DNA of 51,139 nucleotides. Source: Verrucomicrobiota bacterium (GTDB lineage: Bacteria; Verrucomicrobiota; Verrucomicrobiia; Limisphaerales; SIBE01). This document shows, piece after piece, positions 1-8,176 of the stretch. The notes under the pieces are model-generated. The model did no database searches and was not told where the DNA came from. It saw only the letters and a list, made by a program, of their open reading frames with translations. A program made the position numbers and the translations under genes. The DNA is taken from the NCBI GenBank assembly GCA_016209525.1, contig JACQWK010000182.1:1-51139 (forward strand), written 5' to 3'. Every line of letters begins with the position of its first letter. The stretch's first letter is position 1.

Positions 1-3000
1 ACCGAAGTCGTTCCGTCCGGCTCCATCGTGATGGCAGAAATCTGAAGACCTAGTCCCCATGGATCGATGCGGTTGATGGGATCGCCACCGCAGAACTGGT
101 AGAGGTTGATGCCCCCGCCTTCGCGGAGGGGGTCGCCATTTAGCCAGCGGCCTAGCCTCGGCTCGTAAAACCGCATGGCGTAGGCGTAGAGGCCGGATTT
201 CTCATGGAATTCCTGGCTCGAAAACCGATAGACGTTCGCGTCGGCCATCCCGCCGCTTGACGCGAGGAGGTTTCCGTAAGGATCGTAAAAGTAACGCGCG
301 GAAATAACCTGGCTGGAGTTAATCAGAGCGGTGACATTGCCATTGCCGTCGGAATGGTAGTAGTGGTTCTGGTACGCCCCGCTTACTTTCTGGCTGCGGG
401 CCAGCAATCCCCCAATTCCTCCCGCGCCCTGCCAGGAGCCGCTCAAGTCCAAGCCGCGCGTGTAGTTCACCCACGGCTCGTCCCCGCCCCACCGCTCTTG
501 CACGACCACATTCCCGTCATAGATGTATTCAATCTGGAGGTTCCAAGCCCAGGCCCCGTTGAACCACAAATATTCGTTGCGGACCCGCCGACGGCCCAGA
601 CCGTCATAGATAAACTCCGTCTTCCAATTGTTCGTCAGCGTGATTCGTGTCAGGCGGTTCTCGTCGTCGTAATCGAAGCCCCGCAAGCCGTCGCTGGTGA
701 GGTTTCCGTTCTGGTCGTAGGTGAAGGTGACGCTGCTCGGCAGGTTTGCCGTGAGCACGTTGGTGTCCTTCCGGCCCGAACTGTCCTGCGCAATCACCGT
801 GAACGTATTGGTGCCATTGTTGATCGTGCCGACATCCTTGGCGTAGGTGTAGTCGCCATATTTTGATGCCTCGTTGCCGTTCACCGTGACGCTCGTGGCG
901 GCCACGGTCGTGTTCCCAGCCACAGTAAAGGTGCTGGACCCGGACCGCGTGAGGGTCGTGAGATGATTCCGGCTGTTGAGTTCATTGGTCAGCACCAGCG
1001 CGTTGTTGGTCTTGGCCAATAAACTCCATGCCGCGTCGTAGCCATAGCGGAATTGCTCATTCAGCCGGTTAGCTCCGCCGGATTCCTTTCCTAGGGCAGT
1101 GCGCAGTTGCCCGATATTGTCATAGGTGTAGTCCGTGTAACTGTTGTCCAAGCGGGTGTGCTTGGTCCGCTGATTTCCCTGGTTGTAGAGGTAGGTGTGG
1201 GAATTGAGAGCTACGTTCGTGCTGCTCATCAGCTTGGTGAACGCCAAGCGCGCGACACTGTCGTAGGCGTTGGTGATGTAAGCGGCGTTGGGCAAGATTG
1301 TCTTTTCGACCAGGGGCGACCCGCAGGTCGTCCCGGCGAACACGCCGGGCGAAAAGAAGTTTGTGAACAATCCGGCCGGCGTGTCGATCACCTTCAGGCG
1401 CAAGGCGGGGTCATAACTGTAGCCGTTAGTCCAGTAACTTCCGTCCTTTTGCTGCACGAAGAACAGCTTGCGCACGTCGTTGGTCCAGTACTCGTAGCTC
1501 ACCAGGGCGTTACCCAAGAGGCCGTTCTCGCTTTGCAGTACGCCGGCAGTGTTGTAGGTCCAGCTCGTCTGATTGGTCGCGCCGACCAACGCGCTGTAGG
1601 CGTCCTTCATGCTCTTCAGGCGCTTGAGCGCGTCATAGCCGAAGGTCACGTCCGTGCTGGCGGCATAGTTGATGTTGGCCAGATTGCTGACGTCGTCATA
1701 AGCGTAGCCCGTGTTCCCTTTGCCGAGGGTCCAGCGGTTGGTCGTGCGCCCGGCGGCGTCATACTGGAAGCGCAGGATTTCCGCGCCCGCCGCGTTGGTC
1801 TTGCTGGTCAGGCGGCCATAGAGGTCGTAGCCGAAGCTAACGGCTTGGTTCTTGCCGTCCGTCAGGCTAAGCGCGTTGCCGCCGGCGTCGTAGGTGTAGC
1901 GGACGACTTCGTTGTTGGCGTTGGTCACAGCGAGGCGACGGCCCAGCGCGTCGTAGCCGAACCGGGTCACAAAGCCCAGTTGGTTGGTGTAGGTTATCAG
2001 TCCGCGCGGGGAATACTCGAACTTCTCCGCGCCGCCGTCGGGATACGCGCGCGTGAGCATACGGCCCAAATTGTCATAGGTGATCGTGACGCTTACGCCG
2101 CGGGAATCGACCTGGTTGGTCAGCCGGTCTCGGAGGTCATACTTGCGCAGCAACGCCTGGCCGAAGGCATTGCTGCTGGCCGCGAGCAGCCCTTGGTTGT
2201 TGTAGAAGTAGCTCTGGACACTGCCCACGACATCGGTGCGATTGGTCAGGTGGCCGAGCAGACTGAACCGCAGATTCATGAACGCGGTGTCGGGATAGGT
2301 CACTTTGAGCAGATGGCCGTTGAGGTCATGGTCGTATTTTTCGACCTGCTGCAGGGCGTTGGTCGAATCGGAGACCAAGCCGCCGGTGTATTTGAAGGCG
2401 TTGGTGCTCTGGGCGTCGATCACCGCCGTTAATCGCTGCATGGCGTCGAAGGTGAAGCGGTTGGTGCTGCTCAAGGGGTCGATCACCTTCTCCAACTCCA
2501 ACTTGTTGTATTGGTAAGTGTAGGTCCCGGCAGGAACGGTGATCGTGGACAGCCGCTGAAGGTCGTCCCAGGCTGAGGTGATCGTCAGGCCATAGACATT
2601 GGTCGTGGAGGTGGGCAAGCCTTTGGAGTAAGCGCCAAAACTCGTGGCCCGGAACGGATTCCCGGAGGCTTTGTCGTAGTCAATGGTGTGCAGGAGCCAG
2701 CCGATGTGATTGCCGCTGGTGTGATAGACGTTGGTCGTGACCAAGCCGCCGGGAGCATCGATGCCGGTCAACCGGTGGGCTGAGTCATAGGTGAAGTCTG
2801 TCCGGTCATTGACCGCGTTGAAATGAGCAACGACCTGGTGGAAACCGTTGTAAAGATTGCTGGAGAGCAGTTCGTTGGAGGGCGCGCGCCATTCGGTCAA
2901 GTCGAGGTTGTTGGACGCGAAGACGAAGTTGTTCGTTCGCGCCGCCACACTGGAACCGCTGGTGTAGGTATCGACGATGCGCGTGGGTTTTTCCCAGACG

Positions 3001-4472
3001 TTGCGTTCGGCGTAGGTGTAGCGGGTCGAACCGTCCGGCAGAACCAGCGCTTCGAAGCGGGGAGTGGCATTGGTGCCGCGCGTCCAGTTTTGGCCGCTGA
3101 CTTTGCCGGCGTAATCGAACCAGACCTTTTGGCCCCAGTTGGTCCCGTCCGGGCTGGCCGCTTGCCGGAGGGAGAGCGTGTCGGTCACCACGTCATCGTT
3201 GTTGTAGCGGCGCAGCCAGTGGTGGCGGCGCGCGATCATGTAGTCGCTCAGAGTCAGGTCGTTGAAGTTGCCGCTGGATTTGAAGGCGGAGGACAGGGAG
3301 TCGTACTGCTTGGTGTTCCAATAGAAGCTATTTCGGGCGTCTTGGTAGGAGTTGTTGAAGGTGTTGGCCAGGGCCGGAGGGTTCGGGACCGACGTGTTGG
3401 GCACTTCGCCGCTGGAATAGGATGCCGGGATCAGATCGGTGCCGGAGCCGGAATTTAGCTTGGTGGATTGGTCGCGGTAGAGAAACATTTGCTTGGTGCC
3501 GTCGGGCTCAGTGACCCGGACGCAACGGTTGACCTTGTTATTCCCGCCCAACGTTTCCGGTCCTTCCATGTCCACGGTGACACCGAAGGCCGTCGTTCCA
3601 TAAACCGTCGTCAGATCCGTGATCCAGTTCCAGCCGTCGTACTGGAACGAGGCGACCAAACCGCCGGCGTTGGTGATCGAGTTGAGCCGCCCGTTGCCGT
3701 CATAGCCGAAGCTGGCTTTGCGCCCGTAGTGGTCTTCGACCTCGTTGATCTGTTTGTCGTAGGTGGCGTGGTAACGAACGGTGTTGGTGCGGCTGTCCCA
3801 GTCGATCATTTGGCGGAGCCGGACGACGTTGCTGATGGTGTCATAGACAAAGCGATTGGTGCGGCCGGCGGGATCGATTTGTTCACTCAGGAAGGCGTAG
3901 TTCTCACTCGTGGAGACCTGGAAGAGATAGCCGTACGTTTCCTTGGCGCCGGAGGGGTAGCTGATCTGAAACGCGGTGAAAGCGCCTCCGCCATCCGTGA
4001 GCTTGGCCATGGTGGAGGCGCTCTTAAACTCCTTGGTCGTGCCATCAGCGGTGTAGAGCCGCGCACCGCCGAGCTTCACATAATTGGTTCCGGCAGTCAC
4101 GGTGCCGCCCGTGGTGGTGTATTCGACGTAGGTGAGCCAGGACGATTCCCAAGACGGCCCCAGACTGAAGATTTTGGAATTGGAGCGGTTGTCGCGCTGC
4201 TTGAAAGCCACGCCAAAACCAATGGGCTGGCCGTAGGAAGTCGTGTAAGTGAGCGGCTGATCGTAAATCCAGAGATTGATGTAGGGCTCTGAAACCGTCC
4301 AAGTCGGCAGTCCCGTGGCGGAGAGCGGCCCGGCTTGGCCGAACAGTCCGTCCTCGGCGTCCTTGACGCGATTCGGGAAAGTCGCGAAGACTTGCGTCAG
4401 TGTCAGAGCCAGCAGGCAGGGCAGAATTGATCGTGAGACGGCTCCCGCGTACCGATATTCCATTGTCCTCAT
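1..4472 (-). CDS. RHS/YD-repeat protein, 3' end outside the window
   Basis: The minus strand is open from an ATG at 4472 to the window edge, at least 1490 codons. The start has AAGGAG eight bases upstream, and a hydrophobic signal-like stretch follows (SILPCLLALTLTQVFA). An N-terminal region like the one that precedes RHS repeats comes next, then dozens of YD repeats (for example FGYDALGRR, RYTYDAGGNALSLTDG, FTYDQNGNLTSDG). An Ig-like insert lies at about bases 780-930. The RHS core closes near residues 1425-1470 with YAMRFYEPRLGRWL and DPWGL. In the family, this core forms a shell around the variable C-terminal domain, often a toxin, that follows the DPxGL motif; here that domain lies beyond base 1, so the effector type is unknown. 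The gene follows a secreted FG-GAP protein by 36 bases, probably in one transcript. Surface exposure or secretion is inferred. Confidence 0.93.
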   Translation of the reverse strand, partial: MRTMEYRYAGAVSRSILPCLLALTLTQVFATFPNRVKDAEDGLFGQAGPLSATGLPTWTVSEPYINLWIYDQPLTYTTSYGQPIGFGVAFKQRDNRSNSKIFSLGPSWESSWLTYVEYTTTGGTVTAGTNYVKLGGARLYTADGTTKEFKSASTMAKLTDGGGAFTAFQISYPSGAKETYGYLFQVSTSENYAFLSEQIDPAGRTNRFVYDTISNVVRLRQMIDWDSRTNTVRYHATYDKQINEVEDHYGRKASFGYDGNGRLNSITNAGGLVASFQYDGWNWITDLTTVYGTTAFGVTVDMEGPETLGGNNKVNRCVRVTEPDGTKQMFLYRDQSTKLNSGSGTDLIPASYSSGEVPNTSVPNPPALANTFNNSYQDARNSFYWNTKQYDSLSSAFKSSGNFNDLTLSDYMIARRHHWLRRYNNDDVVTDTLSLRQAASPDGTNWGQKVWFDYAGKVSGQNWTRGTNATPRFEALVLPDGSTRYTYAERNVWEKPTRIVDTYTSGSSVAARTNNFVFASNNLDLTEWRAPSNELLSSNLYNGFHQVVAHFNAVNDRTDFTYDSAHRLTGIDAPGGLVTTNVYHTSGNHIGWLLHTIDYDKASGNPFRATSFGAYSKGLPTSTTNVYGLTITSAWDDLQRLSTITVPAGTYTYQYNKLELEKVIDPLSSTNRFTFDAMQRLTAVIDAQSTNAFKYTGGLVSDSTNALQQVEKYDHDLNGHLLKVTYPDTAFMNLRFSLLGHLTNRTDVVGSVQSYFYNNQGLLAASSNAFGQALLRKYDLRDRLTNQVDSRGVSVTITYDNLGRMLTRAYPDGGAEKFEYSPRGLITYTNQLGFVTRFGYDALGRRLAVTNANNEVVRYTYDAGGNALSLTDGKNQAVSFGYDLYGRLTSKTNAAGAEILRFQYDAAGRTTNRWTLGKGNTGYAYDDVSNLANINYAASTDVTFGYDALKRLKSMKDAYSALVGATNQTSWTYNTAGVLQSENGLLGNALVSYEYWTNDVRKLFFVQQKDGSYWTNGYSYDPALRLKVIDTPAGLFTNFFSPGVFAGTTCGSPLVEKTILPNAAYITNAYDSVARLAFTKLMSSTNVALNSHTYLYNQGNQRTKHTRLDNSYTDYTYDNIGQLRTALGKESGGANRLNEQFRYGYDAAWSLLAKTNNALVLTNELNSRNHLTTLTRSGSSTFTVAGNTTVAATSVTVNGNEASKYGDYTYAKDVGTINNGTNTFTVIAQDSSGRKDTNVLTANLPSSVTFTYDQNGNLTSDGLRGFDYDDENRLTRITLTNNWKTEFIYDGLGRRRVRNEYLWFNGAWAWNLQIEYIYDGNVVVQERWGGDEPWVNYTRGLDLSGSWQGAGGIGGLLARSQKVSGAYQNHYYHSDGNGNVTALINSSQVISARYFYDPYGNLLASSGGMADANVYRFSSQEFHEKSGLYAYAMRFYEPRLGRWLNGDPLREGGGINLYQFCGGDPINRIDPWGLGLQISAITMEPDGTTS

Positions 4473-4508
4473 GATAGAGTCTCCTTGCGTAAGATAAAGT
4501 TGGTTTGC

Positions 4509-6569
4509 CTACGGCAGAACTGAGAAGTTTCGAGGCGTGGCGATCTTCACGCGCAACTCGGCCTGCGCGGGGTTGGTGCCGTTTAGATACTCCTGGAGAT
4601 TGGTGAAGCCGTCCGCGTCGAAATCACCGTTCCCGTTCTGACTCGACGTACTCCCAAAATATTGAGTCTCCCAACTGTCTGCCAGACCGTCTGCGTCGGA
4701 GTCGGGATCAAAGCGAATGCAATCTACCCACCCTCGATCCGCACCTACATCAATGTTTTCGTCCTTGTCATACACCCAGCTCAGCATGCCACCGCTAGAG
4801 AGGTAGTAACTTTTGTATGTCCAATCCTGGAATCCTGATATTTGTTCTCCATTGAAGGATAAGAAGTCATAGCCCGGTTCGGAATCAACCTTCCAGTAGA
4901 AACTCAAGTAGCCTGCACCTGACACGGTCAACTGCACATATGTGTCGCGGTCTGGATCTATGGCGCCAGACCGAATTGAATCCCCTCCGCCACCGGGTGA
5001 CGATTCCCCTCCTATCCCATACCACGGCGGGTCCTCATCATCTGTCTGCCAGGTGCCGCCGGAATAGTCCGCGCCTTCGGCCAGACTGACACTGCTCCCA
5101 TTTTCTCTGTCCACGCGGACGAAATCCACCCAAGCCGCGTTGTAGCCTCCTCCCCAAGCGCCGTCCATGCTGAATTGAAAGCGAATGACATTCGATCCTG
5201 AATCCAGAGCGATAGAAGTGTATGTCCAGTCCACCTCTCCCGAACGACTCAGGATCTCTGTGCCGTTCTTGTACACTTTGAAGTAGTCGTGATTTGCTTC
5301 AGAAGAGACCTTATAGTAGTAAGTGAAGGTTCCGGGGCCAGTCACAGTCGTTTCCATGTAGGTGCTTTGATTATTTCCAACGGCCCCACTCTGGGCTGAG
5401 TCGATGTCACTGAGCCAGGGCATAGACCCGACGCCGCCTTTGTGAAACCACGCGGCGTCGCCGCCCGTAATCCACGTAAGCGGCGGATAGTCCACGCCAT
5501 CCGCGAGGGTAGGATTCTGACCCGCAATGCTGGGGTCCGTGCCGTCCTGATACTCTTGCAGATTCGTTCTCGAATCCTGGTCAGGATTGTCGTTTGCAGC
5601 GTACCCTAGGTTCCCAAAGTAGTTGCGTTCCCATACATCGGGCAAGCTGTCGCCATCGCAGTTGAACTTCGAATCCCCTGCTCCCCCCATCTTGTAGTAG
5701 TTCGCATCGCGATACGAAAACGTGTCGGCGCTTGATATGTTAACGCCGTCCATCACCCAAATGGCACTCTCTTCAATCGCCGCGTTTCGCCAGACCATAT
5801 CCGTCTTGGAATCGCCGTTGAACTGCCCGGTGCCAATCAATTGCCAGTTCAAGTCGGAGACGGCCGGTGGATAGCCCGCGGTAATGAAACTAGTCCCCTG
5901 CATATACCACACCGCATTCACCCCCGTCGTGCCGTGGCGCCAAGCAATGTCCGTGAACCCGTCATTATTGAAATCACCCGTGCCTCCGACTTTCCAGTTC
6001 AGGTCAGGCACTTCTTGGATCAGTGCCGTGGAAATGAGAGCGATGCCATCGAGGAGCCAGACGGCATTGTCGCCCGTCACTTTATTTCGCCAGAGGAGAT
6101 CGATATTCCTGTCCGTTGTTCCATCGAAGTATCCCGTCGCCACAATTTCCCAGTTGGTGTCGGTCAGCGGCTGCAGGTACACGGTCTTCAGATACGTACC
6201 GCCGGACATGAGCCAAACCGCGTTCAAACCTGCTGTGGCATGTCTCCAGAGCAGATCAAGCTGGCCATCTCTGTTGAAATCTGCCGCACTGATCATCTTC
6301 CAATTCGAATCGGTCCAGTAAGGAAGGTACACCGTGTTCCCGGACCAGCCGGTGCCGTACATAACCCATGCCTCATTATTGGCGCCGCCGTTGAAACGCC
6401 ACCAATAGATGTCGGTATAGCCATCGTTATTCACGGCTAGAACTGATGGGGACGCCGTTAGCAAGAGAGTCCACGCCAGCCTTGAACATCGGAGCGAGAA
6501 CCTTCGAAAGGCAGGGAATCTGCGTGCTTGATGCCGGGGAAATAGCGACCGTGCAAAGAAACTTTTCAT
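4509..6569 (-). CDS. Secreted FG-GAP/VCBS-like repeat protein with calcium-binding-type repeats
   Basis: 686 residues. AGGAGG lies just upstream of the ATG. The N-terminus is basic and then hydrophobic (LAWTLLLTASPSVLA), a signal peptide. Residues about 45-300 hold five FG-GAP-like blades, each with a D-x-N-x-D-G-x-x-D core and a W-R-x-x-x-x-x-x-x-A-V-W pattern (DFNRDGQLDLLWR, DFNNDGFTDIAWR). Two Asp-rich repeats of the thrombospondin-3/EF-hand kind follow (CDGDSLPDVWERNYFG near 310 and DSDADGLADSWETQYFG near 635). They enclose two beta-sandwich segments that share a WTYxS...WVDxxR pattern. FG-GAP blades usually form a calcium-binding propeller for adhesion or display; no catalytic motif is visible. 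The gene sits between a small signal-peptide protein (28 bases upstream) and the RHS gene (36 bases downstream), which suggests a co-expressed surface module. Confidence 0.9.
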   Translation of the reverse strand: MKSFFARSLFPRHQARRFPAFRRFSLRCSRLAWTLLLTASPSVLAVNNDGYTDIYWWRFNGGANNEAWVMYGTGWSGNTVYLPYWTDSNWKMISAADFNRDGQLDLLWRHATAGLNAVWLMSGGTYLKTVYLQPLTDTNWEIVATGYFDGTTDRNIDLLWRNKVTGDNAVWLLDGIALISTALIQEVPDLNWKVGGTGDFNNDGFTDIAWRHGTTGVNAVWYMQGTSFITAGYPPAVSDLNWQLIGTGQFNGDSKTDMVWRNAAIEESAIWVMDGVNISSADTFSYRDANYYKMGGAGDSKFNCDGDSLPDVWERNYFGNLGYAANDNPDQDSRTNLQEYQDGTDPSIAGQNPTLADGVDYPPLTWITGGDAAWFHKGGVGSMPWLSDIDSAQSGAVGNNQSTYMETTVTGPGTFTYYYKVSSEANHDYFKVYKNGTEILSRSGEVDWTYTSIALDSGSNVIRFQFSMDGAWGGGYNAAWVDFVRVDRENGSSVSLAEGADYSGGTWQTDDEDPPWYGIGGESSPGGGGDSIRSGAIDPDRDTYVQLTVSGAGYLSFYWKVDSEPGYDFLSFNGEQISGFQDWTYKSYYLSSGGMLSWVYDKDENIDVGADRGWVDCIRFDPDSDADGLADSWETQYFGSTSSQNGNGDFDADGFTNLQEYLNGTNPAQAELRVKIATPRNFSVLP

Positions 6570-6597
6570 GCGCCTCCTGAATCTGGGTAGTCTTCGC

Positions 6598-7158
6598 CTA
6601 CCTGCTCGGTTTCGGAGATCCGGCGGGCCTTACGACCTCCGTAATCTTGTCGCCCTGCGCTCTCTTGGCCCGAAGGTCCATCTTGAGCTGGGCAACTGAC
6701 CCCGAGTGTCTTACCGGGTCCAACACTGCCGCGCGAGCGTCCTGCTCCAGTTGGCGGCGTCCGGCATCCTTGAATCCCTCGAACTCCGCCGCGTAGGCCT
6801 TCGGTTGGCCAATGGCGAACTTTGCGATTTCTTCCTCCTGGAGTTGCTGGGGAGTTTTGGCCTGGCGCGCGAACCGCTCAAACTCGACCGGTTGCAGGAT
6901 GGCGAGCCGGCCCAGCTCCCGTTCCGGCGTCACGGGCGGCTCGGAATCCTGCAATGGCGGAGGCGCCGGGTTCGCCGCGTTGGGTTTGGCGGTTTGTGCC
7001 GCCGACCAAGCGGCAACCCCCAAACTCAGCCCGGCCAGGCAAGCAGCGGCCAAACGCCATCGGCGTCGTGAAGCGTGTGTGCGCGTCGAGCTTTGACCCG
7101 GCCTAACAGAATGTTTGGAGGAGGATGGAGGCGGAGGAGTTTTCATATCAAATGGCAT
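6598..7158 (-). CDS. Small exported or membrane-anchored protein of unknown function
   Basis: I do not recognise the family. The reading frame extends to a TTG at 7209, but the ATG at 7158 (186 residues) or the in-frame ATG at 7146 is the more natural start; neither has a clear ribosome-binding site. A basic stretch (ASRRRWRL) precedes a hydrophobic segment (AAACLAGLSLGVAAWSAAQ) with a possible signal-peptidase site after it. A proline-rich linker follows, then a charged, probably helical region with Glu/Arg/Gln-rich turns. The gene is first in a minus-strand run with the FG-GAP protein (28 bases downstream) and the RHS gene, so it may help their export or assembly. That role is inferred from position only. 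Confidence 0.62.
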   Translation of the reverse strand: MPFDMKTPPPPSSSKHSVRPGQSSTRTHASRRRWRLAAACLAGLSLGVAAWSAAQTAKPNAANPAPPPLQDSEPPVTPERELGRLAILQPVEFERFARQAKTPQQLQEEEIAKFAIGQPKAYAAEFEGFKDAGRRQLEQDARAAVLDPVRHSGSVAQLKMDLRAKRAQGDKITEVVRPAGSPKPSR

Positions 7159-7253
7159 AGCTGGCTTTTGATGGAGTTCCCGGACAGGCGCCTGAACGCT
7201 GCGCGGCAATCGTCGAGATAGCTCGCAAGTTGCGAAGAAGTTTTGGCGAGGGA

Positions 7254-7350
7254 ATGAACATCGAACCGTCCAACATCGAACTCTGAACGTCGAAGGTGCC
7301 CGTCACTTGTTCGAAGTTGGAAGTTCAATGTTCGATGTTCGATGTTCATC
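7254..7350. repeat. Inverted-repeat element with TGAACATCGAAC-type arms
   Basis: The left arm begins TGAACATCGAAC and the right arm ends GATGTTCGATGTTCA. Between them are imperfect repeats of the word ACATCGAAC and its complement, around a short centre. All frames read as low-information peptide (IEHRTLNFQLRTS). Only one copy was seen in the window. Fragments rich in the same word appear commonly in Verrucomicrobia intergenic DNA from memory; this was not checked. Confidence 0.6.
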
Positions 7351-7688
7351 AGTTCGGTTGCGGCTGCGTCGCGCTGTGAGAAGCTGCGGGTGAGAGAATT
7401 TGATTGCCGTTTCACCGGAACGTCGTGCCCAAGGCAGCGTGGCGTCGCAGAAGGCCCATGGAGCTGAGAAGATCGAGAAGTGCCCATAAAACAAAACCCC
7501 AGAAATTTCTTTTCGATTCGGAGGCGAGGATCGGCCCGCGCGGCCACCTTAATCCTTCACCTCTCAGTCAAGTTGCATGATCGCCCCCCCCCCTTACGTT
7601 TAGGCAAGAACGAACTGTGGTCTAATAGCGACATGTGTGGTCCCGGAGCGACAGATGGAAACCAAGCTCAGTCGAATCACTGCGACGA

Positions 7689-7830
7689 AGAGCGTATCTG
7701 AAATATGGGTGGAACGGGCTGCCAGCCCGTATTGGTCGGCAACCTGCCGACGAAAATCACGGCAGGCTGATAGCCTGCCGCAACAGGCCGGTGGCCTCTT
7801 CTGCCCAGAAGACATTCTTCAAACAGGCTC
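7689..7830 (+). repeat. MITE-like element, copy 1 (142 bp)
   Basis: This copy and the one at 25268-25410 (opposite orientation) share the same order of parts: an AGAGCGTxTC-type terminus, GGGTGGAACGGGCT, a short hairpin of CAGCCCGT type, a second hairpin with GGCAGGCT/AGCCTGCC arms, CAACAGGCCGGTGGCCT, CAGAAGA and a closing CTC terminus. The lengths agree to one base. The right terminus of this copy has decayed relative to the perfect 10-base inverted ends of the other copy. Confidence 0.75.
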
Positions 7831-8042
7831 GCGAACAACGTTGCTGACGTTCCGGAGATGAATCCTAATCGCCAGGAAATGGCTTTGGAATCGTGCACAA
7901 TGCGGGATCGCCGTCATCGATTGTCTCAAGAGCGGGACAAAGCGTTCCACGCGCTAATGGACTGGACAAGCGAGTTCAAGCGCATCGCAAAGGTCGCGCT
8001 GAGAGGAAGCCCGACTTTGGCGAGAACGCTCAAATTGTAATT

Positions 8043-8100
8043 CGGACACTCCTGTCCGCTCATTCTCGGCGGTTTTGCGGACAGGAGTGTCCGCGTTACG
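8043..8100. repeat. Palindromic element with CGGACACTCCTGTCCGC arms
   Basis: The arms CGGACACTCCTGTCCGC (8043-8059) and GCGGACAGGAGTGTCCG (8077-8093) are perfect inverted repeats around a 17-base loop, followed by CGTTAC. A second copy lies at 43603-43658, where its GTAAC end supplies a stop codon. Confidence 0.8.
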
Positions 8101-8176
8101 GCCGAAATACGGACTGCTAGCCTAACGCCTTCGCAGCTTGCCATTGGCGGAGGGAACTCCAAGATGCGCGAGTGTC

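Larger units (their letters stand above)
7159..8176. other. Intergenic spacer of about 1 kb between divergent genes, filled with repeats
   Basis: This stretch separates the minus-strand RHS run from the plus-strand double ASPIC gene. No open reading frame here has a recognisable protein domain. It holds three different inverted-repeat elements (7254-7350, 7689-7830 and 8043-8100), each listed separately. A run of nine C residues lies near 7587-7595. Promoters for the two divergent units must lie here, but I could not assign -35/-10 boxes with confidence. Confidence 0.6.

Noticed and set aside
1107-2432. 441-residue plus-strand frame over the RHS region, with similar frames at 2823-3458 and 3468-4292
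   Set aside because: Antisense of the minus-strand YD-repeat gene; composition is Val/Gly/Ala-rich without domain motifs, and the minus-strand frame is continuous with RHS signatures.
7159-8176. CRISPR array
   Set aside because: The repeats are inverted elements of different families, not regularly spaced direct repeats with unique spacers.
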